A stretch of DNA of 64,000 nt. It comes from Heterodera schachtii (lineage: Eukaryota; Nematoda; Chromadorea; Rhabditida; Heteroderidae). Where the stretch lies: contig SIJG01000041.1 of the NCBI GenBank assembly GCA_023374025.1, positions 581,001-645,000 of the forward strand. The letters are read 5' to 3'. Under the pieces are notes generated by a model. It saw nothing but the letters and a program-made list of their open reading frames with translations. It had not been told where the DNA came from and did not search any database. The translations under genes and the position numbers were made by a program. Below, one piece after another: positions 10,168 to 21,949 of this stretch; position 1 is the first letter of the stretch, and each line of letters begins with the position of its first letter.

Positions 10168-10460
10168 TTTATTACTTGTTTTTGTTATTCACTTTAGACC
10201 GTTGGATACTTTGGTGCCGGGAAGTTTATGGTATCGCTCAAGGAATTACACAAATATGGCTATGAGTTCTTCATGCTGCTTTGGACCAATTATCTTCTTG
10301 TCCTCCGTACGGTTTTGCCACACAAAAAGAATATTGTTGTACGCCCGCTTACAGCAGTGGAACAGCCGGTATGATGGAGTTTGTAAAACTTTAAAAAAAT
10401 ATACCTAAATTTGGAATTTATGTAAAAAAGTTTTGAATATATCAAATATTTTGAAATAAA
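10168..10460 (+). repeat. Exon-like duplicated segment, copy 2 of 2
   Basis: Near-identical to 1378-1660, including acceptor, the open frame VGYFGAGKFMVSLKELHKYG and the GTATGATGG donor-like end. Here it follows directly on the 370-bp duplicated segment and is followed by a fold-back element. The remaining tail of homology (GATCAAAAAGATTGGGTTTG) is found beyond that element at about 11067, so the element appears to have inserted into this copy only. Confidence 0.5.
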
Positions 10461-10546
10461 CAGAATTTTGGCCATTGCTAAAAAATTAGGTTAATTAAGT
10501 ACTTGTTGATTATTTTCGTTTGTACAGTTTTTAAATGTAAGAATTT

Positions 10547-11024
10547 TCGGTAATAATATAGATGGTACCCCCCCTTTTTGAAGAAAAATTTTTTTTTGTT
10601 CTGAAAAGTCTTGGAAACATGTTTATGGGGGTTTTCAGGGTCACTGATCACGAATATGACCTTCATTTGGACCAATTTCGAATCCCGGACCCAAATTCGA
10701 ACAAAAATTCGAAAACTCAAAATTTTAGAAATTCTCACTTTGGTTCCTAAATTGATCAAAACATGCTAAATTTAGTTACAAATCATTGGAATATCAAAGA
10801 TGGTCATTCTGTACAGCTACGAACATAAAAGTGAATTTCGAAAATTTTGAGTTTTCGACTTTTTGTTCGAATTTGGGTCCGGGATTCGAAATTGGTCCAA
10901 ATGAATGTCATATTCGTGATCAGTGACCCTGAAAACCCCCATAAACATGTTTCCAAGACTTTTCAGAACAAAAAAAAATTTTTCTTCAAAAAGGGGGGGT
11001 ACCATCTATAGTATTACCGAATTT
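10547..11024. mobile_element. Intact fold-back element with ~185-bp arms
   Basis: This is the cleanest member of the TTCGAA-core family. Arms of about 185 bp (10547-10735 and 10835-11024) are nearly perfect inverted copies. They start TCGGTAATA and run through GATGGTACCCCCCCTTTTTG, AGTCTTGGAAACATGTTTAT, CACTGATCACGAATATGA and CGGACCCAAATTCGAACAAA. The loop is about 100 bp. The ends are flanked by an ATTTT-like sequence on both sides, a possible target duplication. No coding capacity; the arms give mirrored spurious frames. Confidence 0.8.
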
Positions 11025-11114
11025 TCTTGCTTTTTACATTACTAAGATTTTGTGCTTTCGAATGAGATCAAAAAGATTGGGTTTGTTCAAACAACATAAG
11101 CAACATTTGCACAA

Positions 11115-11980
11115 AAATTATTTTCGCTAAATGTTTGAATTTGAGTCCGGCGTTTGAAATGGGTCAAAACTTAGGTCAGATTATAAGTCAGCATCTCGAA
11201 AATACCTCTAGAGGTATTTTATGAATTTTTTTTTGAAAAATAGGGGCGAATAAACAATAAACTCCACCATTACCGAACAGCAGCAAAACGGTCCGAATGT
11301 CCACACCGAAAATCAGCAACAACAGAACGTTTCGAATGTCCACACGGAAATTCAGCAGCAGCAAACCGTTTCGAATGTCCAACCTGGCACAAAATCAGTT
11401 TCGTATACCCCCGGGGATAAGGAGGAGAGAATGAGCGGTTCGAGCGGTTCTGGAAATGAATGAACTGAGGAGGCGAATAAAAAAAAAAATGAAATTAGGT
11501 TATGATGGCAGCATTGTTGGATTTTTGTTTATTTCTGTAATGTATGGTTTTCGATAAAAGTCTGGACAGCGACTTCCTTTGTCTAAAAATAAAGGACCCG
11601 AATTGTTCCTTAAATTGTTTTTCATTTTTATGTTATTTATTTGTTTCAATCAAGAGCTTACTTATGCTTTCTTTTCGGAAACACCGTCTCTTGCAATTTG
11701 CATCCGTTTCTGGTCGGGCAATAAGTCCGGATTTCTGGCAGCTCAGTTCTGCTTCGTCCATCCCATCAAATTCGCATAAAACTGCGCTGAATTCAAAATC
11801 AGATGGAAGGGCGCCCGAATCGAACACACTTTTGGTCAGTCCGTTTTTGTTACTTTCCAGCGGATCTTTTGTTGTAAAATTTCAGCTTAATTTACCCTTC
11901 AATGCGGAAGAGGACGTGCGAACACGTGTTCGGAGGTCTTTCTTCGGCACGTACGTCGCTTTGGTACATTTTCTTTGCTA
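11115..11980. repeat. Tandem duplication, left copy
   Basis: It begins with a half fold-back element (TTTGAATTTGAGTCCGGCG to CACCATTACCGA). Then come a GAACAGCAGCAAAACG minisatellite, a unique insert (about 11465-11590), and a block from GGACCCGAATTGTTCC to GGTCTTTCTTCGGCACGTAC. The right copy at 12440-13090 repeats all of this except the insert. Open frames on both strands of the shared block differ between copies mostly by amino-acid-changing substitutions, which argues against a conserved protein. Confidence 0.65.
11260..11400 (+). repeat. 39-bp tandem repeat, coding-like (QQQ-NVSNVHTE)
   Basis: Three 39-bp units read in one frame as EQQQNGPNVHT, ENQQQQNVSNVHT and EIQQQQTVSNVQP, followed by GTKSVSYTPGDKEERMSG and a stop at about 11463. 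The 39-bp period keeps the frame open. Two units persist in the right duplication copy near 12590-12650. It could be the tail exon of a low-complexity protein or just a minisatellite. No start codon or clear splice acceptor was identified. Confidence 0.35.
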
Positions 11981-12439
11981 CTTTTTTGGGTATTTTCCCG
12001 TTTTGTGGCACCATTTCCAAATTTAAAAAAGCCAACAAAAGGCCGTACAAATAACATTTTTCCCATGGACAATTTTTATCCACCTATTCCTTTACATAAA
12101 TTATTGGTCGGATGGGTAGATAAATTTACCATTCATTCCCATTCTGTTTTTTCCCTTAAAATTCCCCTAAATTTCATTGCCATTTTTTCAAAAAATCCTT
12201 AAATTAATTTCATCACAAAATTTCTACAACAAAAAGGTATTATTCACACTAAAAGAACAAGATGGTGCCGCAAGCTTTTTATGATTTGTTGATTACTTTG
12301 TGAAGGAAAGTATCCTTTTTACAATATGTAATAAAGGAATTGGGGTGCTTCTACTTTTTTTTTAAATTTGCTTTAATAAATTATATTCATTTCGGAAACT
12401 GGTTCATTTTTCGTCCATTAAAAAATTAAAATAATTTTT
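11981..12439. other. AT-rich spacer between duplication copies
   Basis: About 460 bp, mostly AT-rich, with a short plus-strand frame of 75 codons and no similarity I recognise. No repeat arms seen. Confidence 0.3.
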
Positions 12440-13090
12440 GAAAAATGTTTGAATTTGAGTCCGGCGTTCGAAATGGGTCAAAACGTGGGTCAGATTATAA
12501 GTCAGCACCTCGAAAATACCTCTAGAGGTATTTTATGAATTTTTTTTTTGAAAAATAGGGGCGAATAAACAATAAACACCACCATTACCGAACAGCAGCA
12601 AAACGTTCCGAATGTCCACACGGGAACTCAGCAGCAGCAAACGTTTCGAATGTCCAACCTGGCACAAAATCAGTTTCGTACACCGCCGGTGAGAAGTCGT
12701 AGAAAAAAAGGACCAGAATTGTTCCTTAAATTGTTTTTCATTTTTATGTTATTTATTTGTTTCAATCAAGAGCTTACTTATGCTTTCTTTTCGGAAACAC
12801 CGTCTCTTGCAATTTGCATCCGTTTCTGGTCGGGCACTAAGTCCGGAATTCTGGCAGCTCAGTTCTGTTTCGTCCAGCCCATCAATTTCGCATAAAACTG
12901 GATTGAACTCAAAGGCAGATGTAAAGGCGCCCGAATCGAACACTCTTTGGGTCAGTCCGTTTTCGTTACTTTCCAGCCGATCTTTTGTTGTAATTTCAGC
13001 TTAATTTACCTTCCAATGCGGACGAGGACGTGCGAACACGTGTTCGGAGGTCTTTTTTCGGCACGTACGTCGCTTTGGTACATTTTCGTT
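12440..13090. repeat. Tandem duplication, right copy
   Basis: Collinear with 11115-11980 but lacking its central insert. It has the half fold-back element (12447-12590), two units of the CAGCAGCAAACG minisatellite, and the block from GGACCAGAATTGTTCC to GGTCTTTTTTCGGCACGTAC. It ends about 115 bp before the first recognisable SURF1 exon. Divergence from the left copy is moderate, so it is older than the KCTD-parvin duplication. Confidence 0.6.
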
Positions 13091-13205
13091 CCTACTTTTT
13101 TCATATAAAATTAGTGTATGTATCTAACTTTTTTCGCTTTAATAATTGTGTTTCATTCATCGGCAACTGGCATTTTTCGTCCATTAATTTGCATAATTTC
13201 CCCAG

Positions 13206-14590
13206 TTATTCCCAGCCGCCACTTTTGCTTTGGGTTGTTGGCAATGGAAAAGGCACAAATGGAAGACCGAACTCATCGAAAAACTGAAAATTGCAACAAA
13301 AACTGCACCTGTGGAATTCCCTGTGGACAAGTGAGTTCTTCCGAAGCAGGACAAAACATCGCCGGGAAATATATTCAAAATTTATGAACTAAAAAAAACA
13401 TGATATTTTTCGCTTTCCATCCCCTTAAAGGTAGGATTGGCCTCCTATGGTAGAAAGTTTCCAGGACAAAAACACGGGGGGGGGGGAAGCAGCTCACTTT
13501 TTTGAATCCTTTTGTGCTCTGTCTCATTGAAATAATTTTCCCGGTCCTCGTGGTAATTTTAATATATATTTCCACTGCGATGTTTTGTCCCAGCGACATT
13601 TTGCGCTGTTTCGGGGCGCTTTGTCTTTCTCTTTGTCAATTTTTCCCCTTTTCGCAGTTTGTCCGCGATTGATGATATGGAGTTTCGCAAGGTGCACGTC
13701 AGAGGGCATTACCTTTTCGACCGCCAATTTGTCATTCGGTGGCGCTGTCGGTTGGACCCCGCAAATACCGGCACTTCGAATTCGGAAAAATATGGGGCGT
13801 ATGTGATCACTCCGATGAGACTGGAGGGCACAAAGTACTTTTCTGTTCGGTTTCACCTTACTTTTCGAAAATGACCATAAATTGTTTTTTTTCTTATTGT
13901 AATTGTGGGAACCTTTTGACGTTTGACCATCTTTTGGTGCATTAAAGAAATTTCGGGAATTGGGTTCGTTTTTGTTTTGAATTCGGGTCGAAGCTTAAAA
14001 CTAAAGCCAATTGTCCCTACTCTAATCGCTAAATTTGTTAGCGTTACAATTATGGTTAACCGAGGATGGGTTCCAAACGAAAACATCGAATCCGAACTGA
14101 AGAAGGGCAAGCAAATGCGGGAGTCCGAGCTGAAGGATTTGAACGCGGTCGTCAGAAGTGCTGAGAAGGTGGGCCAAGTGTTGCGTTATGTTAACCCAAC
14201 CATTCGTTTATCTTTTGTTTTTTCTTAGATTTAGTGTTTAAATTCAGGGCTCTCCTTTCGTCAAAAACAACCCGGAAAAGGGAATTTGGGCCTTCAAAGA
14301 TTTGGAAGAAATGGCAAGGCAAAGCGACGCAGCCCCAATTATTGTGGATGCCGATTTCGAATCGACTGAAAAGGACGGACCGATCGGCGGACAGACCATT
14401 GTCGTCCTGCGAAACCAGCACTACAGCTACATGGTCCAATGGTGGGCACGTAAAACTTTGTTTTCGCAAAAATTAATGATAAATTCCCAACGCTAAGATG
14501 GATTATTTTTCTGTTAATATCACAAGTTTATCATTCAGGTTTGGATTGACCGTTGGTGTGCTTGGCATGTGGGCCCTGCGTTTCTTGTGA
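13206..14590 (+). CDS. surf1: SURF1, cytochrome c oxidase assembly factor
   Basis: Five exons join in phase: 13206-13330, 13658-13834, 14042-14168, 14248-14441 and 14539-14590. The product carries SURF1 landmarks in order: first membrane segment ending ALGCWQWKRHKWKTELIEKL, MEFRKVHVRGHYLFDRQFVI, NGAYVITPMRLEG-like text (seen as YGAYVITPMRLEG), VNRGWVPNENIESE, DKDG-type turn KDGPIGGQTIVVLRNQHYSY, and a final membrane helix WFGLTVGVLGMWALRFL before the stop. About 225 residues are accounted for. SURF1 proteins are about 300, so an N-terminal exon with the mitochondrial presequence is probably missing from this model (in-frame stop just upstream of 13206). SURF1 sits in the inner mitochondrial membrane and helps assemble complex IV. 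Confidence 0.93.
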
Positions 14591-15017
14591 CGCTGCGAAG
14601 AGGAGGGACCCAATGGACATTTTGTCATATCGTTTTTAGGTTCTTTGCTGTCCATCTCTGTTGCCTTTCTCATATTATTATTTGTTTATATATAACAATA
14701 AACATAAACAACAACATTAACAACAAATGGGACCATAATGATGGTTTTCCTGGCGCTTCTTTCACTGTTATAGTGCCATCAGTTCCTCTTCATAGCCCTC
14801 TTCCATTGCCATATTCCCAACATTTTTCACTTCATTCCTCTTTTCTTCTGTTATCGCCGGTTGCAGTTTTTCGGGCGAAAAACGTCGCATCATTTGAAGG
14901 AAAGAAAGCCGATCATCTTAAATCAAATGTTTTTTGCATGGCTCACGAATGATTATTTTATTTCGATGATTTTGCGCTTATTTTAAGGGTCAAAGCCTTA
15001 AATCCGCTGAAAATTAC
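14591..15017. other. Intergenic region between SURF1 and RRN3 remnant
   Basis: About 430 bp with an ATAACAATAAACATAAAC-rich stretch around 14690-14730, probably SURF1 3' untranslated sequence. Missing RRN3 exons would be expected here on the minus strand but none can be read. Confidence 0.35.
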
Positions 15018-15840
15018 CTTCTCTGATAAGCGTCACTTTGCTGGCGTCGCCGTCCCCCAAATAATTGAGAATGAATTCGACCAAAGTGTTCAGTTTCTCC
15101 CTCATCGGATTTGTTGTTTCTTCGCTGGCGGTTTCGTTGTCCAATTTTTTCTGTTTCAAACGATTGGAATGAGTCGGCCGTTGTTCTTCTTCCTCCCGCT
15201 CAAAACATAAAGCCTAAAATGACCCGGAATAAATAGAAGAAGAAAAACATTATTACATCGATGTGCAGGAGTTTCTCGACGATAAGCGACCAAATTTCGG
15301 CAGAGATTTCCTCGTCCCTAATCCAATCGGCAAAACGGAGCACATTTCGCATAAAGGCGAGCAGTTTCGGAGACGGCTGTTTTATGTGCGGAAAGCGTTT
15401 CACAAAACATTTGAGCAGAAGAGGCGTTGTCCTGAAAAATTGGAAAACTAATCAAAAGAAGTGACATTTGACGGACAAAGGGTTGCAGGAGACAACGTTT
15501 TGGATGGAAAGGTTGGCCAAGGCGTACAGCGACTCTTGGAAATGGTCGTCGACCACCGCTGGCGGACGATGCGCCTCAAAATTTGAAGGATCTTAAAGTT
15601 GGGAAAATGGAAAAGCAAATTTCAATGGGCGAGAAAACCTGCAGATTTAAAGAAATTGTGTGTGTAATTTAACTCGTAAGTAAAAACATTGCCTTTGTTT
15701 CATACCTTTCGCATTGCCAATTGGCAAGAAATGGTCGACGAAACAATTGAACACTGAATTGATATGGTGGACATGGTTTATGGCCAAAGCGCACAAAAAG
15801 TCAGTAAATTGCGAGAGCATTTGGGGAGGAACGGTATGCC
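15018..15840 (-). pseudogene. RRN3 (TIF-IA) gene remnant, both ends missing
   Basis: On the minus strand four exon-like blocks run from high to low coordinates. They are FTDFLCALAINHVHHINSVF (about 15840-15716), a block around 15591-15490 (ESLYALANLSIQ, frame less certain), KCFVKRFPHIKQPSPKLLAF with IRDEEISAEIWSLIVEKLLH (about 15440-15262), and MREKLNTLVEFILNYLGDGD (about 15215-15018). The third and fourth resemble RRN3, the RNA polymerase I initiation factor: the fourth matches its segment predicting a subunit-length helix after an acidic loop. The first exons are replaced by a fold-back element at 15.88 kb, and the last exons are missing because SURF1 follows directly. Probably a dead fragment; a divergent active gene cannot be excluded. 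Confidence 0.55.
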
Positions 15841-15879
15841 AACGAATTTTCTGAATTTTATCATAAAAAGATTTTACGA

Positions 15880-16310
15880 ATTTCGCATAAACTCACGCAT
15901 AATTTTAGCACTAATTCTGAATAAAGTTGTTTATGGGTTTTTGGGTCGTAGAATTCGATTCTATATCTATTTCGGCCCATTTCGAACCCCTGACCCGGAC
16001 TCGAACAAAAATTCGAATATTCAATTTTTGAAAAAAATTTAAGTTTTGAAACCACATGCATGAATAAAAAGGAGAATCGAACGCAATATATAGTATTTCG
16101 TGCATTTTAACCGGTTTTGTTGTATTTAGAATTTTTTCGAAAATTTAATTTTGAATTTTTGTTCGAATCAGGGTCAGGAGTTCGAAATGAGCCGAAATAT
16201 GAATCGAATTCTACGCCCAGACAATCCATAAAACAACTTTACTTCGAAATTTTTTTTTTAATTTTCTTTTTCAAAAAGGGGGGGGGTACAAAGTACACTA
16301 TTACCGAGGT
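15880..16310. mobile_element. Fold-back element, TTCGAA-core family
   Basis: Inverted arms at about 15925-16030 and 16135-16250 share TCGAACAAAAATTCGAATATT, GAATTCGATTC and TTATGGGTTTTTGGG. The right end reads GGGGGGTACAAAGTACACTA then TTACCGA, like the ends of the copies at 10.5 and 22.7 kb. It lies where the upstream exons of the RRN3 remnant should be. Confidence 0.65.
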
Positions 16311-16349
16311 ACCTATGCGCATTCACGTTATTTAATTTGAAAAAAATGA

Positions 16350-16795
16350 AAAAAAAATTTCGAAAAGGTAATCTTTTAGACAGGATTTTTAATTTTATCA
16401 AAAACCAAAGGGGGGAGGACCCTTTTGTTTTGCAAATTTTTTTTTGATAAAAATCGTGAATATACTTTTATTCGCCATAATTATGCTATTAATACTTAAT
16501 ATTATTATGTGTAAAAAACAAAAAAACTTTTGCCAAAAAAAGTAAAAAAATATTCAAAATACTACGCTTTTAAAGTAGCGCCCAACTTGTTAACAAATTT
16601 TGTCCAAAAAGGACCAAAATTTAATTTGGCTAATTTTTAAGAAAAATCGGGGTTTTTTGGGGCCGGCGGTGCCGATTGGTGCCGCAAAGGGAAAATTTTT
16701 AAGACTTTATATGAATTTAGTTATAAATAAATTTGCCAAATTTTTTCAGAAATTTCCCTCTTTTAGATGAAAATAAGGCACTACCCCCAAATCAG
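16350..16795. repeat. Fragment related to the 774-bp hAT-like element
   Basis: It contains TTGTTAACAAATTTTGTCCA, then GGCCGGCGGTGCCGATTGGT and AAAGGGAAAATTTTTAA. The same ordered blocks occur twice inside the hAT-like element at 22999-23772. Terminal repeats were not found, so it is a degraded or internal piece. Confidence 0.5.
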
Positions 16796-16798
16796 ATT

Positions 16799-17266
16799 TC
16801 GGTACTTATACAGTTTGACCTGACTCACATAAAATTTTTTTGTTTTATTGAAAAAATTTGTATCCAGGGGTTTTCGGGGCCCCTGATAATGAATATGAAC
16901 TATATTTGACGAATTTCCGAACCCTAACCCGAAATTCGAACATTTAATTGAACTTAAGAAATTTGCTAAATTTTATTTGTTTGTTTTTTTGAGTATATGT
17001 TGAATTAGATGGCATCAACGCTTGGTCTGAGTCAATATAATATGAGCATCACATCGGAGAATCATGGAACACGCATTTTGGCACATTTAAACCGATTTTT
17101 GAAAAAAAAATTTTTCAAAAAAATGTTCGAATTTTGGTTTAAGGGTTTGGAATTCGTCAAATAGAGTTCAAATTCATGATCAGCGGTCCCGAAAACCCCT
17201 GGAAACACATTTTTATCATTAAAAACAAAATATTTTTTTATGTGGGTCAAACTATATAAGTACCCA
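16799..17266. mobile_element. Fold-back element with GGTACTTATA termini
   Basis: The ends are inverted copies: GGTACTTATACAGTTTGACC at 16800 and GGTCAAACTATATAAGTACC at about 17245. The inner arms share CAGGGGTTTTCGGGG, TGATNATGAATTTGAAC-like text and CGAATTTNNGAACCCTAA-like text around 16865-16945 and 17110-17205. It abuts the first recognisable peroxidase exon and may have removed or displaced its 5' part. Confidence 0.65.
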
Positions 17267-17328
17267 GATTTCTTACAAATAAGAACTTATTACATACATA
17301 TGTTTTTTTTATCATTTGCCCCTCTTAG

Positions 17329-19426
<2,098 letters not shown>

Positions 19427-19444
19427 TCGGAAAAGGAGTGACCA

Positions 19445-19902
19445 AACTCGCATTTGGCAATCAATGGTCCATTGCAGGTTTTACTTTGAGATGTCTGTCC
19501 TTATTTCAATTCCAAACGGCTACAAAGTTGTATTATACTTGATTTTTTGCTGTTATTTGCTGTGTTTGTATGTCAATTCACAAATCTTTACTTTCGTCTC
19601 ATTCTTTTTGCTGGGCTTTGTTAGTTTTCTTTAAATATTTTATTATTATATTCTTACTGCTATTTAGGCTGCGCGTAAATTTGGGTTTTGGGAGCAAAAC
19701 TCTTGTTTTTTTCGGTGAATTTTTTTTTTTTTAATTTATATTAAATTTACAGTTCGCAATCATTGGGCTTCTTTTCTTCGCTATTGTGACCGTGGCATCT
19801 TTTTTTTTTGTCGCTTCCATTTGCAAACGGAACGAATTCGGCGAAGGAGAGTTGTCCATTCGCTTTGACAAATCGCCGGATTGGAGTCCGTTAAAAGCAA
19901 AC
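19445..19902 (+). repeat. Duplicated segment, copy 2, with possible terminal exon
   Basis: The first 370 bp match 9765-10135. Here the second hydrophobic frame, FAIIGLLFFAIVTVASFFF after a TTTACAG acceptor at about 19752, continues as VASICKRNEFGEGELSIRFD and stops at 19902. A membrane helix followed by a charged tail would fit the last exon of a type I membrane protein, but I do not recognise it. It begins 19 bp after the last peroxidase exon, so it marks the breakpoint where that gene is cut. Confidence 0.4.
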
Positions 19903-19978
19903 TGACCGAAATTTTCATTTGGCCTGCCAGGGTACCCATTTGTTTTGTTTTTTTGTTGCAATTACCGTTTTCTTACAG

Positions 19979-21050
19979 TATCCATCCCTTTTTGCATTGT
20001 CTGGCGTTCGCGTGGGACAACGCGCAATCCTTCACGGGCCAAGCGGATGTGGCAAATCGATGTTAATAAGGGCATTGGCCGGGTCAATGGGAGCCACTGT
20101 GTTCAGTGTTAGGGTGAATTTGCTTTTTCTTAAGGGTGCCCACCAATTAAATTAAAGGGTCCTCAATTGTTGTCTAAATATGTTGGCCAAAGTGAGCAAA
20201 ACATTCGCCAACTCTTTGCCAAGTGATAATTTTGCCTTTAATCCGTTAACTTTTCTTTTAAAGGGCAAAGGCATCAAAGCCGGCGTTGATCATTTTTGAT
20301 GAGGTATTTAATGTTTTTAGAGAGTTCATTTAATCTGTCAGATCGATGCCATTGCGCCGCAACGAGGCAGTGACAATTCGCACGTGACGGATCGAATGGT
20401 TAACCAAATGTTAACAGAATTGGACGGATTTGAGGGGAACACCGAAGGCATGGACAGTAAATCAACCAGAACATTGCGTAACATTGGCACTTTAACAGGT
20501 GTTTTTGTGATTGCGGTCACAAATCGTATTGATCTGATCGACAAAGCGCTTCTCCGACCCGGCAGATTCGACTTTAGGTTTCGCATCGGACTGCCGGACT
20601 TTGTGAGTTTTCACCGTTTTGGTCCCTGCGGAAATGGGTTTTTTCCATTTGAAGGGGCTTCGATTGGCAGTCCTTCGCCTTTACTGTGCCACAGAATGGG
20701 GTGTTCACCTTTCTGACAACGTGAATCTGAAATTAATTGCGCAGCAAACGGAAGGTCAATCTTCCCTCCAATGCCAACTAATCACTCCGAATTTCATAAC
20801 AATTATATGTCATTTTCTTAATTTCTAAGGTTTTTCTGGCGCTGAAATGCGTGCTGTTGTACAGAATGCTCTCCATGAGTCTGAAAGAGAACACAAAAAA
20901 GATGGGAAATTTAAATTTGAAAATAAGCCAAGAATTTGCCAAAAACATTTTAATAGGGCAATTGAGCACTTTGAGAAAAAAGGAAAGAAATATGATACAA
21001 AAGAAGCAGAAGGTGCGAGATTGAAGCAAAGATTGACTTTTATCAATTAA
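19979..21050 (+). CDS. AAA+ ATPase, PEX1/CDC48-type, C-terminal half
   Basis: Exons encode [20 protein letters not shown] (Walker A), [20 protein letters not shown], then ALIIFDE (Walker B) continuing [33 protein letters not shown], and [20 protein letters not shown] with PGRFD (sensor and arginine-finger region). Then [40 protein letters not shown] and a basic tail to TAA at 21048-21050. This is one complete AAA module of the type II class. APQRG and VNQ..LTELDG favour peroxin-1 (PEX1) or a CDC48/VCP-like protein. The preceding domain is not found before 19979, so the gene is probably 5'-truncated or its upstream exons are too diverged to see. There is a 30-residue low-similarity insertion before GVFVIAV. 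CRCP follows on the same strand. Confidence 0.8.
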
Positions 21051-21130
21051 ACTTTTATTTTCTGTTTTTTACACGTACATAATAAATGTCTTTTTTACTC
21101 CATTACTTTTATGCTTTTATTGTAAATAAC

Positions 21131-21922
21131 TACTAGGTCGTTGCATAAAAAAGGGCGCTTTGTAATTTTGAGTGAAAAAACTCGAAAGGTTGGTGTGGGA
21201 AAAATCTGCTTTTTTGCTATTTGATAGCCCTATCTGTCCGCTACAAAATCGCATTAAAAGGGTTTGATCAGCTTTTCAAACTGGCGAGAAAAAAATTCAT
21301 GAACCAGTTTGGGTCGAAATTGCCCAAAACGGTTTTTCGGGTTTTAGACCCATTTACAGACCAGAAATTCCGGGGTTTAGACCCCCGTCTAATTGCCCTG
21401 TATATTCCGTATCGAATACAAAAAACCGCATCCGGATTCATCAACTCTTTGATTTTTTATGATTTTTTGAACTTTGGCTTGAAAACAACGAGAAATATGT
21501 TGTCTTTTTTCTTCAGTAATTTTGGAAATTTTGATCATTTTTCTGCTGTAAAATTGATTAAAAATCGGCAAAAAATTAACATTCAAAAAATCATAAAAAA
21601 TCAAAGAGTTGATGAATCCGGATGCGGTTTTTTGTATTCGATACGGAATATACAGGGCAATTAGACGGGGGTCTAAACCCCGGAATTTCTGGTCTGTAAA
21701 TGGGTCTAAAACCCGAAAAACCGTTTTGGGCAATTTCGACCCAAACTGGTTCATGAATTTTTTTCTCGCCAGTTTGAAAAGCTGATCAAACCCTTTTAAT
21801 GCGATTTTGTAGCGGACAGATAGGGCTATCAAATAGCAAAAAAGCAGATTTTTCCCACACCAACCTTTCGAGTTTTTTCACTCAAAATTACAAAGCGCCC
21901 TTTTTTATGCAACGACCTAGTA
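21131..21922. mobile_element. 788-bp mariner-like palindromic element with TA duplication
   Basis: The element spans 21133-21920 and starts and ends with CTAGGTCGTTGCATAAAAAA in inverted orientation, flanked by TA on both sides (21131-21132 and 21921-21922). The arms are about 338 bp each and look identical base for base. They give the same 83-codon frame on both strands, beginning MIALSVRYKIALKG. The loop (about 21471-21582) is unique. There is no transposase, so it is non-autonomous. TA duplication and the TAGGTCGTTGCATAA end are typical of the Tc1/mariner superfamily. It ends 28 bp upstream of the CRCP start codon. Confidence 0.9.
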
Positions 21923-21949
21923 TTAAAGGATTGTGCATTTCATTTTACT

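Noticed and set aside
11633..12943. Minus-strand 64-codon frames conserved in both tandem copies (MFDSGA...SKLLIETNK)
   Set aside because: About eleven residues differ out of 64 and nearly every base change alters an amino acid, so there is no sign of protein-level constraint. Likely non-coding.
21221..21832. Two identical 147-codon frames on opposite strands
   Set aside because: They are the two arms of the mariner-like palindrome, with no similarity to a transposase.
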